Assembly (NCBI RefSeq): GCF_007995215.1
Contig: NZ_VCDK01000006.1
Span: forward strand, 124,001-188,000
Length of the DNA stretch: 64,000 nucleotides
Direction: 5' to 3'
Source of the DNA: Shimia ponticola
GTDB lineage: Bacteria > Pseudomonadota > Alphaproteobacteria > Rhodobacterales > Rhodobacteraceae
In this document: positions 8,028-17,497 of the stretch, piece after piece
Numbering within the stretch: the stretch's first letter is position 1
How the letters are laid out: the number at the start of each line of letters is the position of its first letter
Notes under the pieces: model-generated
The model's input: only the letters and a program-made list of their open reading frames with translations
Databases searched by the model: none
Told to the model about the DNA's origin: nothing
Translations under genes and position numbers: made by a program

Positions 8028-8954
8028 TCAGGCGGCGCGTGTCAGGTTCAGGAAGACGTCTTCCAGGTCGGCTTGTTCCGTGCGGATATCACGGATCTGA
8101 AGGCCAGCTGCGCGCACGGTATCAAGAATGGCGTCAGGCGTTGTATCCGTTTGCCGGTAGGTGAAGCATAGCGCGCCGTCGTCGCGGGTTTCGAGCGTCA
8201 CGCCCGCGGGCGGTGTGACGTCGCCCTGACCGGTCGTGGTCAAAACGAGGGTTTTGCTGTCGAGCCGCGACAAAAGCCTCGGCGTGCTGTCCTGCACGAT
8301 GATCTCACCCTGATTGAGAATAGCGATTTCATCGCACATTTCCTCGGCTTCTTCGAGGTAGTGCGTCGTCAGGATGATGGTCGTGCCCTGTTCATTCAGC
8401 TTGCGGACATTGGCCCAGAGCATCTGGCGCAACTCGATGTCGACGCCGGCGGTCGGCTCGTCGAGAACGAGGACCTGGGGTTGATGGACCAGCGCCTTGC
8501 CCAAAAGGAGCCGGCGACGCATGCCGCCCGAGAGGGAACGTGCATAGGCGTCTGCCTTATCCGTCAGCCCGACCATTTCAAGAATTTCATCGGTGCGGCG
8601 TTTGCTTTTCGGGATGCCGTAAAGGCCTGCCTGCACCTCAAGCGAGGCGCGAGGCGTGAAGAAGGCATCCAGATTGAGTTCCTGCGGCATGACGCCGATC
8701 GCGGCGCGTGATTGACGCGGATTCTTATCCTGATCAAAGCCCCAGATGCGGACCTGTCCGGTGGTTTTGAGAACAAGGCCCGCGAGGATGTTAATCAAAG
8801 TGGATTTGCCCGCACCGTTCGGACCGAGCAGCCCAAAGATCGAGCCTGCAGGGATGTTGAGATCGACCGATTTCAACGCTTCTTTCGGGGGCTGCCCCGC
8901 GCTGGAGGCGTAGGTTTTGCGAAGGCCAGAGATTTCGATGGCGTGTTGCGACAT
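8028..8954 (-). CDS. ABC transporter ATP-binding protein (ABC-2/NatA-DrrA type)
   Basis: A 308-residue ABC ATPase. Walker A is GPNGAGKST, the signature is LSGGM, Walker B is VLVLDEPTAGVD, and the switch histidine is in TTHYLEEAEE. The C-terminal ~80 residues carry the small beta-rich extension typical of CcmA/NatA/DrrA-type exporters. ATG at 8954 is preferred because family similarity (IEISGLRKTY) starts right after it; an in-frame extension upstream does not match. No permease gene is adjacent on either side, so the membrane partner must be encoded elsewhere. Divergent from the zinc-finger gene. Confidence 0.88.
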   Translation of the reverse strand: MSQHAIEISGLRKTYASSAGQPPKEALKSVDLNIPAGSIFGLLGPNGAGKSTLINILAGLVLKTTGQVRIWGFDQDKNPRQSRAAIGVMPQELNLDAFFTPRASLEVQAGLYGIPKSKRRTDEILEMVGLTDKADAYARSLSGGMRRRLLLGKALVHQPQVLVLDEPTAGVDIELRQMLWANVRKLNEQGTTIILTTHYLEEAEEMCDEIAILNQGEIIVQDSTPRLLSRLDSKTLVLTTTGQGDVTPPAGVTLETRDDGALCFTYRQTDTTPDAILDTVRAAGLQIRDIRTEQADLEDVFLNLTRAA

Positions 8955-9094
8955 GGTCTGAAAGCTCTTCGCTTGTTTCGGGCGGCGGGGCTGCGACCCC
9001 TTTTCCATAGACGGCAGAGCCGGGTATGTTAAAGCGCATCTAATCCGCCAGCCAATCCGGGACAAGGAACCGGACGCATCAAAGAGGCCCGTAC

Positions 9095-9316
9095 ATGACC
9101 ACTCCAACCGCTATCACTCCGCCGGAATATGAAATCGTGTCCGCATGGCGCGTGGCCTGTGATGGAGGTGAGGGGGCATTGGGTCACCCGCGCGTGTATC
9201 TGTCGCTGAGCCGCGAGACGGGCTATGTCGAGTGCAACTACTGCGACAAGCTTTATGTCCACGAAAGCCGCGCTGATGAAGTACTGGCCGCCTTCGGGAT
9301 CAAAGACCCGGCCTGA
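9095..9316 (+). CDS. NDUFS6-like zinc-finger (zf-CHCC) protein
   Basis: A 73-residue protein with the complete zf-CHCC pattern: [17 protein letters not shown] gives the first Cys and the His, and [10 protein letters not shown] gives the final C-x2-C pair. This is the bacterial relative of mitochondrial complex I subunit NDUFS6, common in alphaproteobacteria and thought to help assembly or stability of respiratory complex I. AAGAGG precedes the ATG. It is a single small gene before polA. Confidence 0.9.
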   Translation: MTTPTAITPPEYEIVSAWRVACDGGEGALGHPRVYLSLSRETGYVECNYCDKLYVHESRADEVLAAFGIKDPA

Positions 9317-9419
9317 TCGCTCGTCGCACGTCTAGATGATTTCTTTGTCCAGGGGGTTCTGGGCAAGGCGCGCGCCCTATGTCACAAGTCGGGTCTGAAC
9401 ACGGCAAAAGGGGCGCGAC

Positions 9420-12218
9420 ATGGCAGATGGCGGTTTCGGCAAAGGGCATCACCTGCATCTGATTGATGGATCTGCGTTCATCTTTCGCGCCTACCACGCG
9501 TTGCCACCTCTGACGCGGAAGTCGGATGGCTTGCCCATCGGGGCCGTCAGCGGGTTTTGCAATATGCTGCACCGCTACGTCGAAGGGAACACAGGCCCTG
9601 ACGCGCCAACCCATGTGGCTGTGATCTTTGACAAGGGCAGCCACACGTTCCGCAACGATATGTACGATCAGTACAAGGCGAACCGGGATGAGATGCCTGA
9701 GGACCTGCGCCCACAAATCCCGCTGACGCGCGAAGCGACCATTGCCTTCAACATCGCTTGCGAAGAGATGGAAGGATATGAGGCCGACGATATTATTGCG
9801 ACCCTCGCCGTGCAGGCGCGTGAGCGCGGCGGGCGGGTAACAATCATTTCCTCGGACAAAGACCTGATGCAGTTAGTGGGCGGCGGCGTGGAAATGCTCG
9901 ACGCCATGAAAAACCGTCGGATCGACAGCGAAGGCGTGGTCGAGAAATTCGGCGTGGGGCCGGAGCGTGTCGTGGATGTGCAGGCTCTGGCGGGGGACAG
10001 CGTTGACAACGTGCCGGGCGCTCCTGGAATTGGGATCAAGACCGCCGCCTTGTTGATCAACGAGTACGGATCGCTTGAGGACCTGCTCGACCGTGCGGAA
10101 GAGATCAAGCAGCCCAAGCGCCGTCAGACGTTGATTGACCATCGCGAACAGATCGAACTGTCGAAACGGCTGGTGCAACTGGACTGCGAAACGCCTCTGG
10201 AATTCACGCTTGAGGACCTCGAGGTCAAAGAGCCGGATATGGATGCCCTCATGGGCTTCCTGACCAAGATGGAGTTCCGCACCCTGACCCGCCGCATCGC
10301 GGATCAGAAGGGGATTGAGGCTCCGGTGATCGAGGAACCCGCCGCAGCGGCTGAACCCGATACCGTGGAAATGCCCGCCATCAACCCCGAGGCCTATGAG
10401 ACGGTCCGCGACGCAGCCGCGCTGCAGGTCTGGATCGACCGGATTTACGAGCGCGGCTACGTGGCCGTCGACACCGAAACCACAGGTCTGAACGACATGC
10501 GTGCGGACCTCGTTGGTGTGTGCCTGTGTGTTGAGGCGGGGCAGGCGTGCTACGTGCCGCTGGCGCACCGAGCGGGTGGAGATGACCTCTTTGGGGGCAG
10601 CGATCTGGCCCAAGGGCAGATGCCGATGGACGAGGCGCTCGCCATGCTGAAACCGATGCTTGAGGACCCTGCGATCCTCAAGATCGGGCAGAACATGAAA
10701 TACGACGCCAAGATCTTTGCCCGCAATGACATCACCGTCGCGCCGATCGAAGACACAATGCTGATGTCCTATGCGCTGAATGCTGGCACGCATAACCACG
10801 GCATGGACATCTTGTCGGAACGCTATCTGGGCCACCAGCCGATCCCGATCAAGACGCTGCTGGGGTCCGGGAAATCGGCGATCACGTTCGACCTTGTTCC
10901 CATCGACGAGGCCACGAAATACGCCGCCGAAGATGCCGACATCACTCTGCGCCTGTGGCAGACGTTCAAGCCGATGCTGCATCGGTCCAAGGTGACGACG
11001 GTCTATGAGACTTTGGAGCGGCCCATGGTGTCGGTGCTGTCCAAGATGGAGATGGACGGCATCAAGGTCGACCGCGATACGCTGTCCCGGATGTCCAACG
11101 CCTTTGCCCAGAAGATGGCGGGGCTGGAGGCCGAAATCCATGAGCTGGCGGGGGAAACATTCAACGTTGGCTCGCCCGCTCAGTTGGGTGAAATCCTTTT
11201 TGGCAAGATGGAACTGCCCGGCGGCAAGAAGGGCAAGACCGGCAAGTATTCGACCGGGGCCGACATCCTCGAGGACCTTGCCACGGAACACGACCTGCCG
11301 CGCCGCGTGCTGGACTGGCGGCAGCTTTCGAAACTGAAATCGACCTATACTGACGCGCTGCAGGATCACATTCACCCGGATACGGGCCGCGTGCACACGT
11401 CTTACTCCATCGCGGGGGCCAACACCGGTCGTCTGGCGTCCACGGATCCCAACCTGCAAAACATCCCGATCCGGACCGAGGAAGGTCGCCGCATCCGCGA
11501 GGCCTTTGTCGCGGACGAGGGCAAGACGCTGGTCGCGCTCGACTACAGCCAGATCGAACTGCGAATCCTCGCCCACATCGCGGATATTCCCGAGCTGAAA
11601 CAGGCCTTTGCCGAAGGCATCGACATTCACGCGATGACGGCCAGCCAGATGTTCAACGTGCCACTGGAGGACATGACCCCAGACGTCCGCCGTCAGGCCA
11701 AGGCGATCAACTTTGGGGTCATCTACGGCATCTCGGGCTTTGGCCTCGCTCGCAACCTGCGCATCCCAAGGGCCGAGGCGCAGGCATTCATCGACACCTA
11801 TTTCGAACGCTTCCCCGGCATCCGCACCTACATGGATGACACGGTGGCCTTTGCGAAGGAAAACCTGCGCGTTGAAACCCTCTTTGGTCGCCGCATCCAC
11901 ACGCCCGAGATCAACGCCAAAGGCCCCACCGCAGGTTTCGCCAAACGCGCCGCCATCAACGCCCCGATCCAAGGCACCGCCGCCGACATCATCCGCCGCG
12001 CCATGATCCGCATGCCCAAAGCAATTGAGGGTCTGCCCGCCAAGATGCTGCTGCAGGTCCACGACGAACTGTTGTTCGAGGTCGAGGATGGGGCTGTGGA
12101 TGAGTTGATCGGCGTGGCGCGCGAGGTGATGGAGGGGGCGGCTATGCCGGTGGTGAAGATTGATGTGCCGCTGGTGGTGGATGCAGGGTCAGGGGCGAAT
12201 TGGGCGGAGGCGCATTAG
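9420..12218 (+). CDS. polA: DNA polymerase I
   Basis: A 932-residue, full-length Pol I. Residues 1-290 are the 5'-3' exonuclease/flap nuclease (LHLIDGSAFIFRAYHAL, GYEADDIIATLA, SSDKDLMQL, DNVPGAPGIGIKTA). The middle contains a proofreading domain with intact catalytic acids (VAVDTETTGL, NMKYDAKIFA, YAAEDADITL), so 3'-5' exonuclease activity is expected. The polymerase domain has motif A DYSQIELRILAH, motif B RQAKAINFGVIYGIS and motif C QVHDELLFEV. It functions in Okazaki fragment maturation and repair. AAGGGG precedes the ATG. A long open frame on the opposite strand is a codon-bias artefact. Confidence 0.98.
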   Translation: MADGGFGKGHHLHLIDGSAFIFRAYHALPPLTRKSDGLPIGAVSGFCNMLHRYVEGNTGPDAPTHVAVIFDKGSHTFRNDMYDQYKANRDEMPEDLRPQIPLTREATIAFNIACEEMEGYEADDIIATLAVQARERGGRVTIISSDKDLMQLVGGGVEMLDAMKNRRIDSEGVVEKFGVGPERVVDVQALAGDSVDNVPGAPGIGIKTAALLINEYGSLEDLLDRAEEIKQPKRRQTLIDHREQIELSKRLVQLDCETPLEFTLEDLEVKEPDMDALMGFLTKMEFRTLTRRIADQKGIEAPVIEEPAAAAEPDTVEMPAINPEAYETVRDAAALQVWIDRIYERGYVAVDTETTGLNDMRADLVGVCLCVEAGQACYVPLAHRAGGDDLFGGSDLAQGQMPMDEALAMLKPMLEDPAILKIGQNMKYDAKIFARNDITVAPIEDTMLMSYALNAGTHNHGMDILSERYLGHQPIPIKTLLGSGKSAITFDLVPIDEATKYAAEDADITLRLWQTFKPMLHRSKVTTVYETLERPMVSVLSKMEMDGIKVDRDTLSRMSNAFAQKMAGLEAEIHELAGETFNVGSPAQLGEILFGKMELPGGKKGKTGKYSTGADILEDLATEHDLPRRVLDWRQLSKLKSTYTDALQDHIHPDTGRVHTSYSIAGANTGRLASTDPNLQNIPIRTEEGRRIREAFVADEGKTLVALDYSQIELRILAHIADIPELKQAFAEGIDIHAMTASQMFNVPLEDMTPDVRRQAKAINFGVIYGISGFGLARNLRIPRAEAQAFIDTYFERFPGIRTYMDDTVAFAKENLRVETLFGRRIHTPEINAKGPTAGFAKRAAINAPIQGTAADIIRRAMIRMPKAIEGLPAKMLLQVHDELLFEVEDGAVDELIGVAREVMEGAAMPVVKIDVPLVVDAGSGANWAEAH

Positions 12219-12341
12219 GGGCGATTGATGTCAGCTTTGCGGACGAAGCTGACGTTCGCAATATCCGGCTAGACGTCTGCTCTTACGTTTGATGCGAAAC
12301 ATCTACACTATCGAGAGCTTCAAACAGAAAGGCCGTACTTT

Positions 12342-13178
12342 CTATTTCACTTTGTGAAAGACCATGTTCGTTCCTGACACACCGGTAGCGTATAGGTGCC
12401 CCGATTTAAGAAGGTAATCGATGTAGTCGTCGACGAACTCACGGCCCAAATAAATTCTAATCGGTACCGGCAAACCGATTGCCCCATACATCTCAAGTAT
12501 CAGGGCCGCTCCAGAAGGCCTACCTCTTACACCTGCTAACTCATTGATCGTATCCCGAAGCCGGTCTTCAAACTCGATTTCTCCAAGGCTCTCCTCATCA
12601 CGAAATACTTGAAGCAAAAGGCGACTGATCTGGCGATCCCTTGTTAGGTTTCTATTGATATCATCCATTCGGGATGACACCTCGCCGGACCTTCGGTTGG
12701 CCATAAAGGCAAAAAACGCAAAAATCGCCGAAAGAAGCATGAGCGTCTGACTGTAGAGAGCTACATCGGCCACCGAAGGCAGGAGATCCATTAGATTCTC
12801 TTTACCAAAGGCGAGTGCCGCAGATGCCGCGCTCAATAAGCCCGTAAGGTCTCGTGTGCCCTTAATTCGGTTGATTGAACGTCTTTCGATGGCGCTGAAG
12901 GAGTCTCGTATTTCGTCCTTGGCATCGTTGATTTCAACTAATTCGTTTTGTCTGGCTGAAATGGCTGCCAACTCTTTGGCCAAAGCGGGAACAAGCTCTC
13001 TACTGCCGCTTTCATGCGCAAGGAGCGTGTCGCGGGCCACATTCAAGTCTAGCAAAAGCGCCTCAAAATCCCCATTTTCCCGAACTTCTTTAACCCGGTT
13101 AACGTATGCAGTTTTCACTGTTTCGGGGTCCAATTGACCTTCAATCTGCAATTTTGTTCTAGCGGTATCTATGTCCAA
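12342..13178 (-). CDS. Uncharacterised membrane protein with J-like N-terminal helices
   Basis: A 278-residue protein I do not recognise. Residues about 1-55 (ARTKLQIEGQLDPETVKTAY ... LNVARDTLLAH) have the helical spacing of a DnaJ J-domain, but the HPD tripeptide is missing. A charged, probably coiled segment follows (about 60-105), then hydrophobic stretches near 112-124 and 137-158, the second a clear transmembrane helix (SQTLMLLSAIFAFFAFMA). The remaining ~110 residues are soluble. Base composition is visibly more AT-rich than the flanking polA and DUF1826 genes and codon use is less biased, which suggests horizontal acquisition. No partner gene is adjacent. Confidence 0.7.
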   Translation of the reverse strand: MDIDTARTKLQIEGQLDPETVKTAYVNRVKEVRENGDFEALLLDLNVARDTLLAHESGSRELVPALAKELAAISARQNELVEINDAKDEIRDSFSAIERRSINRIKGTRDLTGLLSAASAALAFGKENLMDLLPSVADVALYSQTLMLLSAIFAFFAFMANRRSGEVSSRMDDINRNLTRDRQISRLLLQVFRDEESLGEIEFEDRLRDTINELAGVRGRPSGAALILEMYGAIGLPVPIRIYLGREFVDDYIDYLLKSGHLYATGVSGTNMVFHKVK

Positions 13179-13368
13179 GTTTTCAATCCACGGAAGTCAA
13201 TTCGGTTTAGTTCCGAACAGTCGGAAGGCCGACAACCCTAAGAGGACATTGGCTGCGAAGCGGAGACATTGCAAGTTGGGCTCAGAACAGTCAACCGATG
13301 CAATTGCTAAGTGGTTTCATTACAAACGGCGTATGCTTTGAAGTGCTAAGTACCGAAGCCACCCAGCC

Positions 13369-13986
13369 TCAAACCACCGGATCAACCACCAACAGCAACC
13401 GTGTCTCCCCACTCCCCTCAATCACGGGAGACCGGTGCCGCAAATTCGCCGGTGGGATTTCGGGCCAAAGTGACCCGCGCAAGGCCAGCGGTGCGCCGGT
13501 TGGCGTGGTGCGGGCGTTGGTTGGCTCGGCTCCGTCCACCGCATTGCCAACTTGCGTACCCGTCCCGCGATAGGTGCAGATGAGGCGGGCGAAGATGGAG
13601 TCGATGTGCCAGCGGCGGCAGGCGTTGGTGGTGACGACGTCTAGGCGCAGGCGGATGTAGTCTGCGACCATGTTCGTAGCGAAGGTTTCCGACAGTTGGT
13701 TAATGTCGGCCTCTAGCCACGTGCGTTCGGGGCAGTCTGGCGTGCCTGCCATTTCGCAGAGTTGCGCCACCGTCTCGGCCACTGCGTTCGGGCGCAGGGT
13801 GACTCGGGCGCTGGGCAGGTGTTTGGGGTCGAGTGCGGCGAGCCAGTTCATCACGTTGGCCGGGACCTCGCGCTGCCACAAGGCACCCGCACAATGCGGG
13901 TCGGATAGCCGTTCCAGCGCTGTGATATCCTCCCCAACCTCGAGGCCGGGGAGGGTGTGGTTTTGGGCGGCCTGCAGCAGGCTCAC
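13369..13986 (-). CDS. DUF1826 family protein (zinc-homeostasis associated)
   Basis: A 205-residue DUF1826 protein. Conserved-looking features are [41 protein letters not shown] and the C-terminal RHRSPVIEG. The Cys/His content suggests metal binding, and the RWH-D region may supply ligands. The family is repeatedly found beside COG0523 GTPases in zinc-responsive loci. Here its start overlaps the stop of the upstream COG0523 gene by four bases, so the two are one operon. Exact function unknown. Confidence 0.85.
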   Translation of the reverse strand: MSLLQAAQNHTLPGLEVGEDITALERLSDPHCAGALWQREVPANVMNWLAALDPKHLPSARVTLRPNAVAETVAQLCEMAGTPDCPERTWLEADINQLSETFATNMVADYIRLRLDVVTTNACRRWHIDSIFARLICTYRGTGTQVGNAVDGAEPTNARTTPTGAPLALRGSLWPEIPPANLRHRSPVIEGSGETRLLLVVDPVV

Positions 13987-15194
13987 GCGGCTTCGTCCGC
14001 GCGGCGCCAGCCGGGGAACGGGTCTGGATAGTCGGGGAGGTCATCGGGTCCGCTGGCCGCGACGGCAGGCACGAGGCAGGCGTCGAGTTTGGCTTTCAAT
14101 GCGGGCCAGTCGATGCCGGCACCGATGAACACAATCTCCTGACGGCGGTCGCCCCATGGCTCTTGCCAGTGCTCATTGAGATAAGCCTGCGCCTGTGGAG
14201 TGTCGGGGCGGCGTTCCTCTGGCACGGTGGCCCACCACTGACCCAGCGGTGAGACGGAGGACAGCGCGCCTGCGAGCGAGAACTCCGCCACCCATTCAGG
14301 GCGCGTGGCAATCCAGAAATGCCCCTTGGCGCGGATCACGCCGGGCAGGTCGCCATTCAGCGTCTCCATGATCTTTTCCGGGATAAACGGCGCGCGGGCG
14401 CGGTAGACAAACGACGCTACGCCATACTCTTCGGTCTCCGGCACGTGGTCGGCAAAGCCATACAGCTCTTTGGCCCACATCGGGTGTTCATGCGCCTTCT
14501 CGAAATCGAACAAGCCTGTGTCGAGGATCTTTTCAGCGGCCACCTCGGAGTGGTTTGTCTCGATGATTTCGCAATCGGCGTTCAGGCTGCGGATGATCTT
14601 GCGCGCGGCATCGGTTTTCTCCGGCCCCGCATCGGCGACCTTGTTCAGGATCACCACGTCAGCAAACTCGATCTGATCGGTCAGCAGGTGGACGAGCGTG
14701 CGGTCGTCTTCGTCTCCCATGCTTTCGCCCCGGTCGGACAGGAAATCATGGCTGGAAAAGTCGTTAAGCAGGTTCACCGAGTCAACGACGGTGACCATCG
14801 TATCAAGTCGCGAGACGTCGGAGAGGCTTTGCCCATCTTCGTCGCGGAAATCGAAGGTCGCGGCGACGGGCAGCGGCTCGGAGATGCCTGTCGACTCAAT
14901 TAGGAGGTAGTCGAACCGACCCTCCATCGCGAGACGGCGGACCTCAGCCAGAAGGTCATCGCGCAGAGTGCAGCAGATGCAGCCGTTGGACATCTCAACC
15001 AGCGTTTCATCGGTGCGCGACAGTTCCGTATTTGCGTTCACAAGGTCGGCGTCGATGTTCACCTCGCTCATGTCATTGACGATCACAGCAACCTTGCGGC
15101 CTTCGCGGTTGTTCAAAACACGGTTCAGGAGAGTGGTCTTACCAGCGCCAAGAAAGCCGGACAGAACAGTAACGGGGAGGCGGGTATCGGTCAT
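13983..15194 (-). CDS. COG0523 (CobW/ZNG1-type) GTPase metallochaperone
   Basis: A 403-residue G3E GTPase. Walker A is [11 protein letters not shown], the metal-binding CxCC motif is [13 protein letters not shown], Walker B-like is [11 protein letters not shown], and the guanine-specificity motif is VILNKVAD. The C-terminal ~150 residues are the CobW_C domain. COG0523 proteins deliver metals, zinc in the ZNG1-like branch. The zinc reading is supported by the overlapping DUF1826 gene and by a Zur-like palindrome ATGTTATAACAT 37 bases upstream of the start. AAGGAG precedes the ATG. No His-rich insert is present. Confidence 0.9.
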   Translation of the reverse strand: MTDTRLPVTVLSGFLGAGKTTLLNRVLNNREGRKVAVIVNDMSEVNIDADLVNANTELSRTDETLVEMSNGCICCTLRDDLLAEVRRLAMEGRFDYLLIESTGISEPLPVAATFDFRDEDGQSLSDVSRLDTMVTVVDSVNLLNDFSSHDFLSDRGESMGDEDDRTLVHLLTDQIEFADVVILNKVADAGPEKTDAARKIIRSLNADCEIIETNHSEVAAEKILDTGLFDFEKAHEHPMWAKELYGFADHVPETEEYGVASFVYRARAPFIPEKIMETLNGDLPGVIRAKGHFWIATRPEWVAEFSLAGALSSVSPLGQWWATVPEERRPDTPQAQAYLNEHWQEPWGDRRQEIVFIGAGIDWPALKAKLDACLVPAVAASGPDDLPDYPDPFPGWRRADEAA

Positions 15195-15230
15195 GGGCGG
15201 CTCCTTGCGGTGGCTGTGGGAGGATTTGTT

Positions 15231-15242
15231 ATGTTATAACAT
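15231..15242. promoter_or_regulatory. Zur-like operator ATGTTATAACAT
   Basis: A 12-bp perfect palindrome in an AT-rich island (TTGTTATGTTATAACATTAT) within GC-rich surroundings, upstream of the COG0523-DUF1826 operon. It matches the TGTTATA-type core of proteobacterial Zur boxes. Zur repression during zinc sufficiency is inferred. Confidence 0.65.
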
Positions 15243-15306
15243 TATATACTGCAAGCGCGTTTCCAAAGGTCTGGATCAAGCCGCATCGCGGGCGTAGGTC
15301 ACTGGC

Positions 15307-15846
15307 ATGATCCTGATCTTCAACAAACCCATGAACGTGCTGTCCCAATTCACCGATGAAGGGAAATGGCCGGGGCTGGCACGCTATATTGACCAGCCGG
15401 GGGTGTATGCGGCGGGGCGTCTGGACCGCGATTCGGAGGGGCTGCTGGTGCTGACAGATGACGGGCGGCTGCAGGCACGTATCGCCAATCCGAAGTTCAA
15501 GCTGCCCAAGACCTATTGGGTGCAGGTCGAAGGCGTACCGGACGACGTCGCTTTGCAGACCCTTGCTGCCGGCGTTGATCTGAACGACGGGCGCACACGA
15601 CCGGCCAAAGCAAGGTTGATCGAACCGCCCGATGTGTGGGATCGCGACCCGCCGATCCGCGTGCGCAAATCGGTGCCAGATAGCTGGGTCGAACTGACCA
15701 TCAGTGAGGGTAAGAACCGGCAGGTGCGGCGTATGACGGCGGCGGTGGGGCACCCGACGCTACGTTTGGTGCGCGTGGCTATTGGGCCTTGGAGCCTTGG
15801 TCGCCTACAACCGGGGGAATGGATCACGACAACTGTGAGGCCCTGA
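15307..15846 (+). CDS. rluE: RsuA/RluE-family pseudouridine synthase
   Basis: A 179-residue pseudouridine synthase without an S4 domain, the size of RluE, which modifies U2457 of 23S rRNA. The catalytic Asp is in AAGRLDRDSEGLLVLTDDG. Other motifs are the N-terminal ILIFNKPMNVLSQF and the C-terminal SEGKNRQVRRMTAAVGHPT with the conserved Arg. The stop TGA overlaps the start ATG of the downstream crotonase gene. RluE rather than RluB/RsuA is chosen from length and the missing S4 domain. Confidence 0.88.
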   Translation: MILIFNKPMNVLSQFTDEGKWPGLARYIDQPGVYAAGRLDRDSEGLLVLTDDGRLQARIANPKFKLPKTYWVQVEGVPDDVALQTLAAGVDLNDGRTRPAKARLIEPPDVWDRDPPIRVRKSVPDSWVELTISEGKNRQVRRMTAAVGHPTLRLVRVAIGPWSLGRLQPGEWITTTVRP

Positions 15847-16628
15847 TGATCGAGACCACCATCACCGACGACATTGCGCAGGTCACCTTGGCGCGGCCCG
15901 AAAAGAAAAACGCACTGGCGTTTGAGATGTTTGATGCGCTGACGAAGGCGGCACGAGATCTGGCCAACACGGATGGCCTTCGGGCCGTGGTTATCTCGGG
16001 TCAGGGCGGCGCGTTTTGCGCCGGGCTGGACCTCGGCACGATGCAGTCGATGGCGACCAAGATGGACGAAGTGAAGGCGTCCTTGACCGAGGTCGACGCG
16101 ACTGGCGCGAACCGGTTTCAAAGCCCGGTGACCGCATGGGCGCATGTTCCGGTTCCGGTGATTGCTGCGGTGGATGGCGTATGTCTCGGCGCGGGGATGC
16201 AACTGGCGCTGGGCTGCGATTTCCGTGTGGTGCATCCTGACACGCAGATGAGTGTGATGGAGGCCAAATGGGGCCTTGTGCCGGATATGGGCATCACACA
16301 AAGCCTGCCGAAACTTATGCGTGCGGATCAAGCGAAGCTGTTGATCATGTCGGCGCGTACTTTCTCGGGGTCCGAGGCAGCGGGCATGGGGCTGGTCACA
16401 GAACTGTCTGACACGCCGATGGATGCGGCTATGGCCATCGCGCATGATCTCGCGACCCGGTCGCCTCAGTCGCTCGCCGGAGGCAAGGCGCTGGTCGAAC
16501 GTGCATGGGGCGGTGGACCTGATGCGCTCGCGCTGGAGGCCGCGTTGCAGCGCGACTTGATCGGATCGCCGAACCAGATCGAGTCCGTGATGGCCAACAT
16601 GCAAAAACGGGCTCCCAAGTTTGGCTGA
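15846..16628 (+). CDS. Enoyl-CoA hydratase/isomerase (crotonase) family protein
   Basis: A 260-residue crotonase. GQGGAFCAGLDLGTM and GVCLGAGMQLALGCDFRVV form the two oxyanion-hole segments. MEAKWGLVPDMGITQSL carries the position usually occupied by one catalytic acid; the first catalytic Glu of true hydratases is replaced here by Gln/Leu (GMQLALGC). The reaction could therefore be isomerase- or lyase-like rather than classic hydration. Start ATG at 15846 overlaps the rluE stop codon. The downstream YdeI gene starts inside its last codons, so three genes read as one unit. Confidence 0.85.
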   Translation: MIETTITDDIAQVTLARPEKKNALAFEMFDALTKAARDLANTDGLRAVVISGQGGAFCAGLDLGTMQSMATKMDEVKASLTEVDATGANRFQSPVTAWAHVPVPVIAAVDGVCLGAGMQLALGCDFRVVHPDTQMSVMEAKWGLVPDMGITQSLPKLMRADQAKLLIMSARTFSGSEAAGMGLVTELSDTPMDAAMAIAHDLATRSPQSLAGGKALVERAWGGGPDALALEAALQRDLIGSPNQIESVMANMQKRAPKFG

Positions 16629-17184
16629 GTTTGAAGAGGTCGAGGTGAAGTCACGCGCGGAGTTGCGTGATTGGCTTGCTGCGCACCATGCAAAGGCTGG
16701 TACGGCGTGGCTGGTTTATTTCAAGAAGCACACGGATCACTACCTCAGCGTGGACGACATCGTCTCGGAACTGCTGTGTTGGGGGTGGGTCGATAGTGTG
16801 ACACGCGGCGTGGATGCAGACCGTACATCCATACGCATCTCGCCGCGCAATCCAAAATCCGCATGGTCAGCCGTCAACAAACGCAAGATCGCCGAAAACC
16901 GCGCATTAGGTCTGATGCAGCCCGCCGGAGAGAGGATGGTCAAAATCGCCGAAGACAATGGCATGTGGGTGTTTCTGGATGATGTCGAACGTCTGGAGGT
17001 GCCAGATGATTTGGCGGCTGTGCTTGGCGCGCTTCGTGCGGTTTGGGATGACTATCCGCGCAACGTGAAACGTGGAACGCTGGAGTGGATCAAAACCGCT
17101 AAGCGTGTGGACACGCGGGCCAAGCGTATTGCGTCCGTCGTCGAGGACGCTGCGCAGGGATTGCGACCGCGCAATATGCGCTAG
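16621..17184 (+). CDS. YdeI/OmpD-associated (COG4430) family protein
   Basis: A 187-residue soluble protein of the YdeI-like family: GTAWLVYFKKHTDHYLSVDD, ELLCWGWVDSVTRGVDADR and SAWSAVNKRKIAENRALGL are its usual landmarks. The proposed TTG start at 16621 overlaps the end of the crotonase frame. The family is loosely tied to stress and antimicrobial-peptide phenotypes; its biochemical role is unknown. Its stop overlaps by four bases the end of the convergent DUF2798 gene. Confidence 0.83.
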   Translation: MAEFEEVEVKSRAELRDWLAAHHAKAGTAWLVYFKKHTDHYLSVDDIVSELLCWGWVDSVTRGVDADRTSIRISPRNPKSAWSAVNKRKIAENRALGLMQPAGERMVKIAEDNGMWVFLDDVERLEVPDDLAAVLGALRAVWDDYPRNVKRGTLEWIKTAKRVDTRAKRIASVVEDAAQGLRPRNMR

Positions 17185-17402
17185 ACGGTCATCCGTTCCA
17201 CGATTTTGCGGGCCAGTGGTGCCACGACCAGAACAACCGGAAACGCCACCGCCCAGCTGGTCAGCCAGTTGCCGCCCCAAAGGCCCAAAAAGGCTTCAGT
17301 CAAACCGACCGTGCGCACGGTCGAAAGGCCCGACACAATGAGCGACATCAGGCCGGACAGGACAAACCCGAAGGCAACTGGAGCAAAGCGTTTGGGGATC
17401 AT
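17181..17402 (-). CDS. DUF2798 small membrane protein
   Basis: A 73-residue protein with two predicted transmembrane helices (about residues 8-27 and 45-63) separated by a short polar loop and ending in RKIVERMTV. This matches DUF2798 in size and topology. Function unknown. It ends head-to-head with YdeI, with a four-base overlap. Confidence 0.8.
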   Translation of the reverse strand: MIPKRFAPVAFGFVLSGLMSLIVSGLSTVRTVGLTEAFLGLWGGNWLTSWAVAFPVVLVVAPLARKIVERMTV

Positions 17403-17497
17403 GGTGTGATTTTCTGTGTGCCTGTGTCTGAGGGGGCGTGAACACCCTCCCTACGGATTCTATTGTAGGTGCCGTGATTTCACGCACCGTCGTGTCG

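Noticed and set aside
9873-12062. Very long open frame on the minus strand across polA
   Set aside because: It is antisense to an unmistakable polA, its translation is rich in His/Arg/Gln/Leu without any domain, and it arises from GC-rich third positions.
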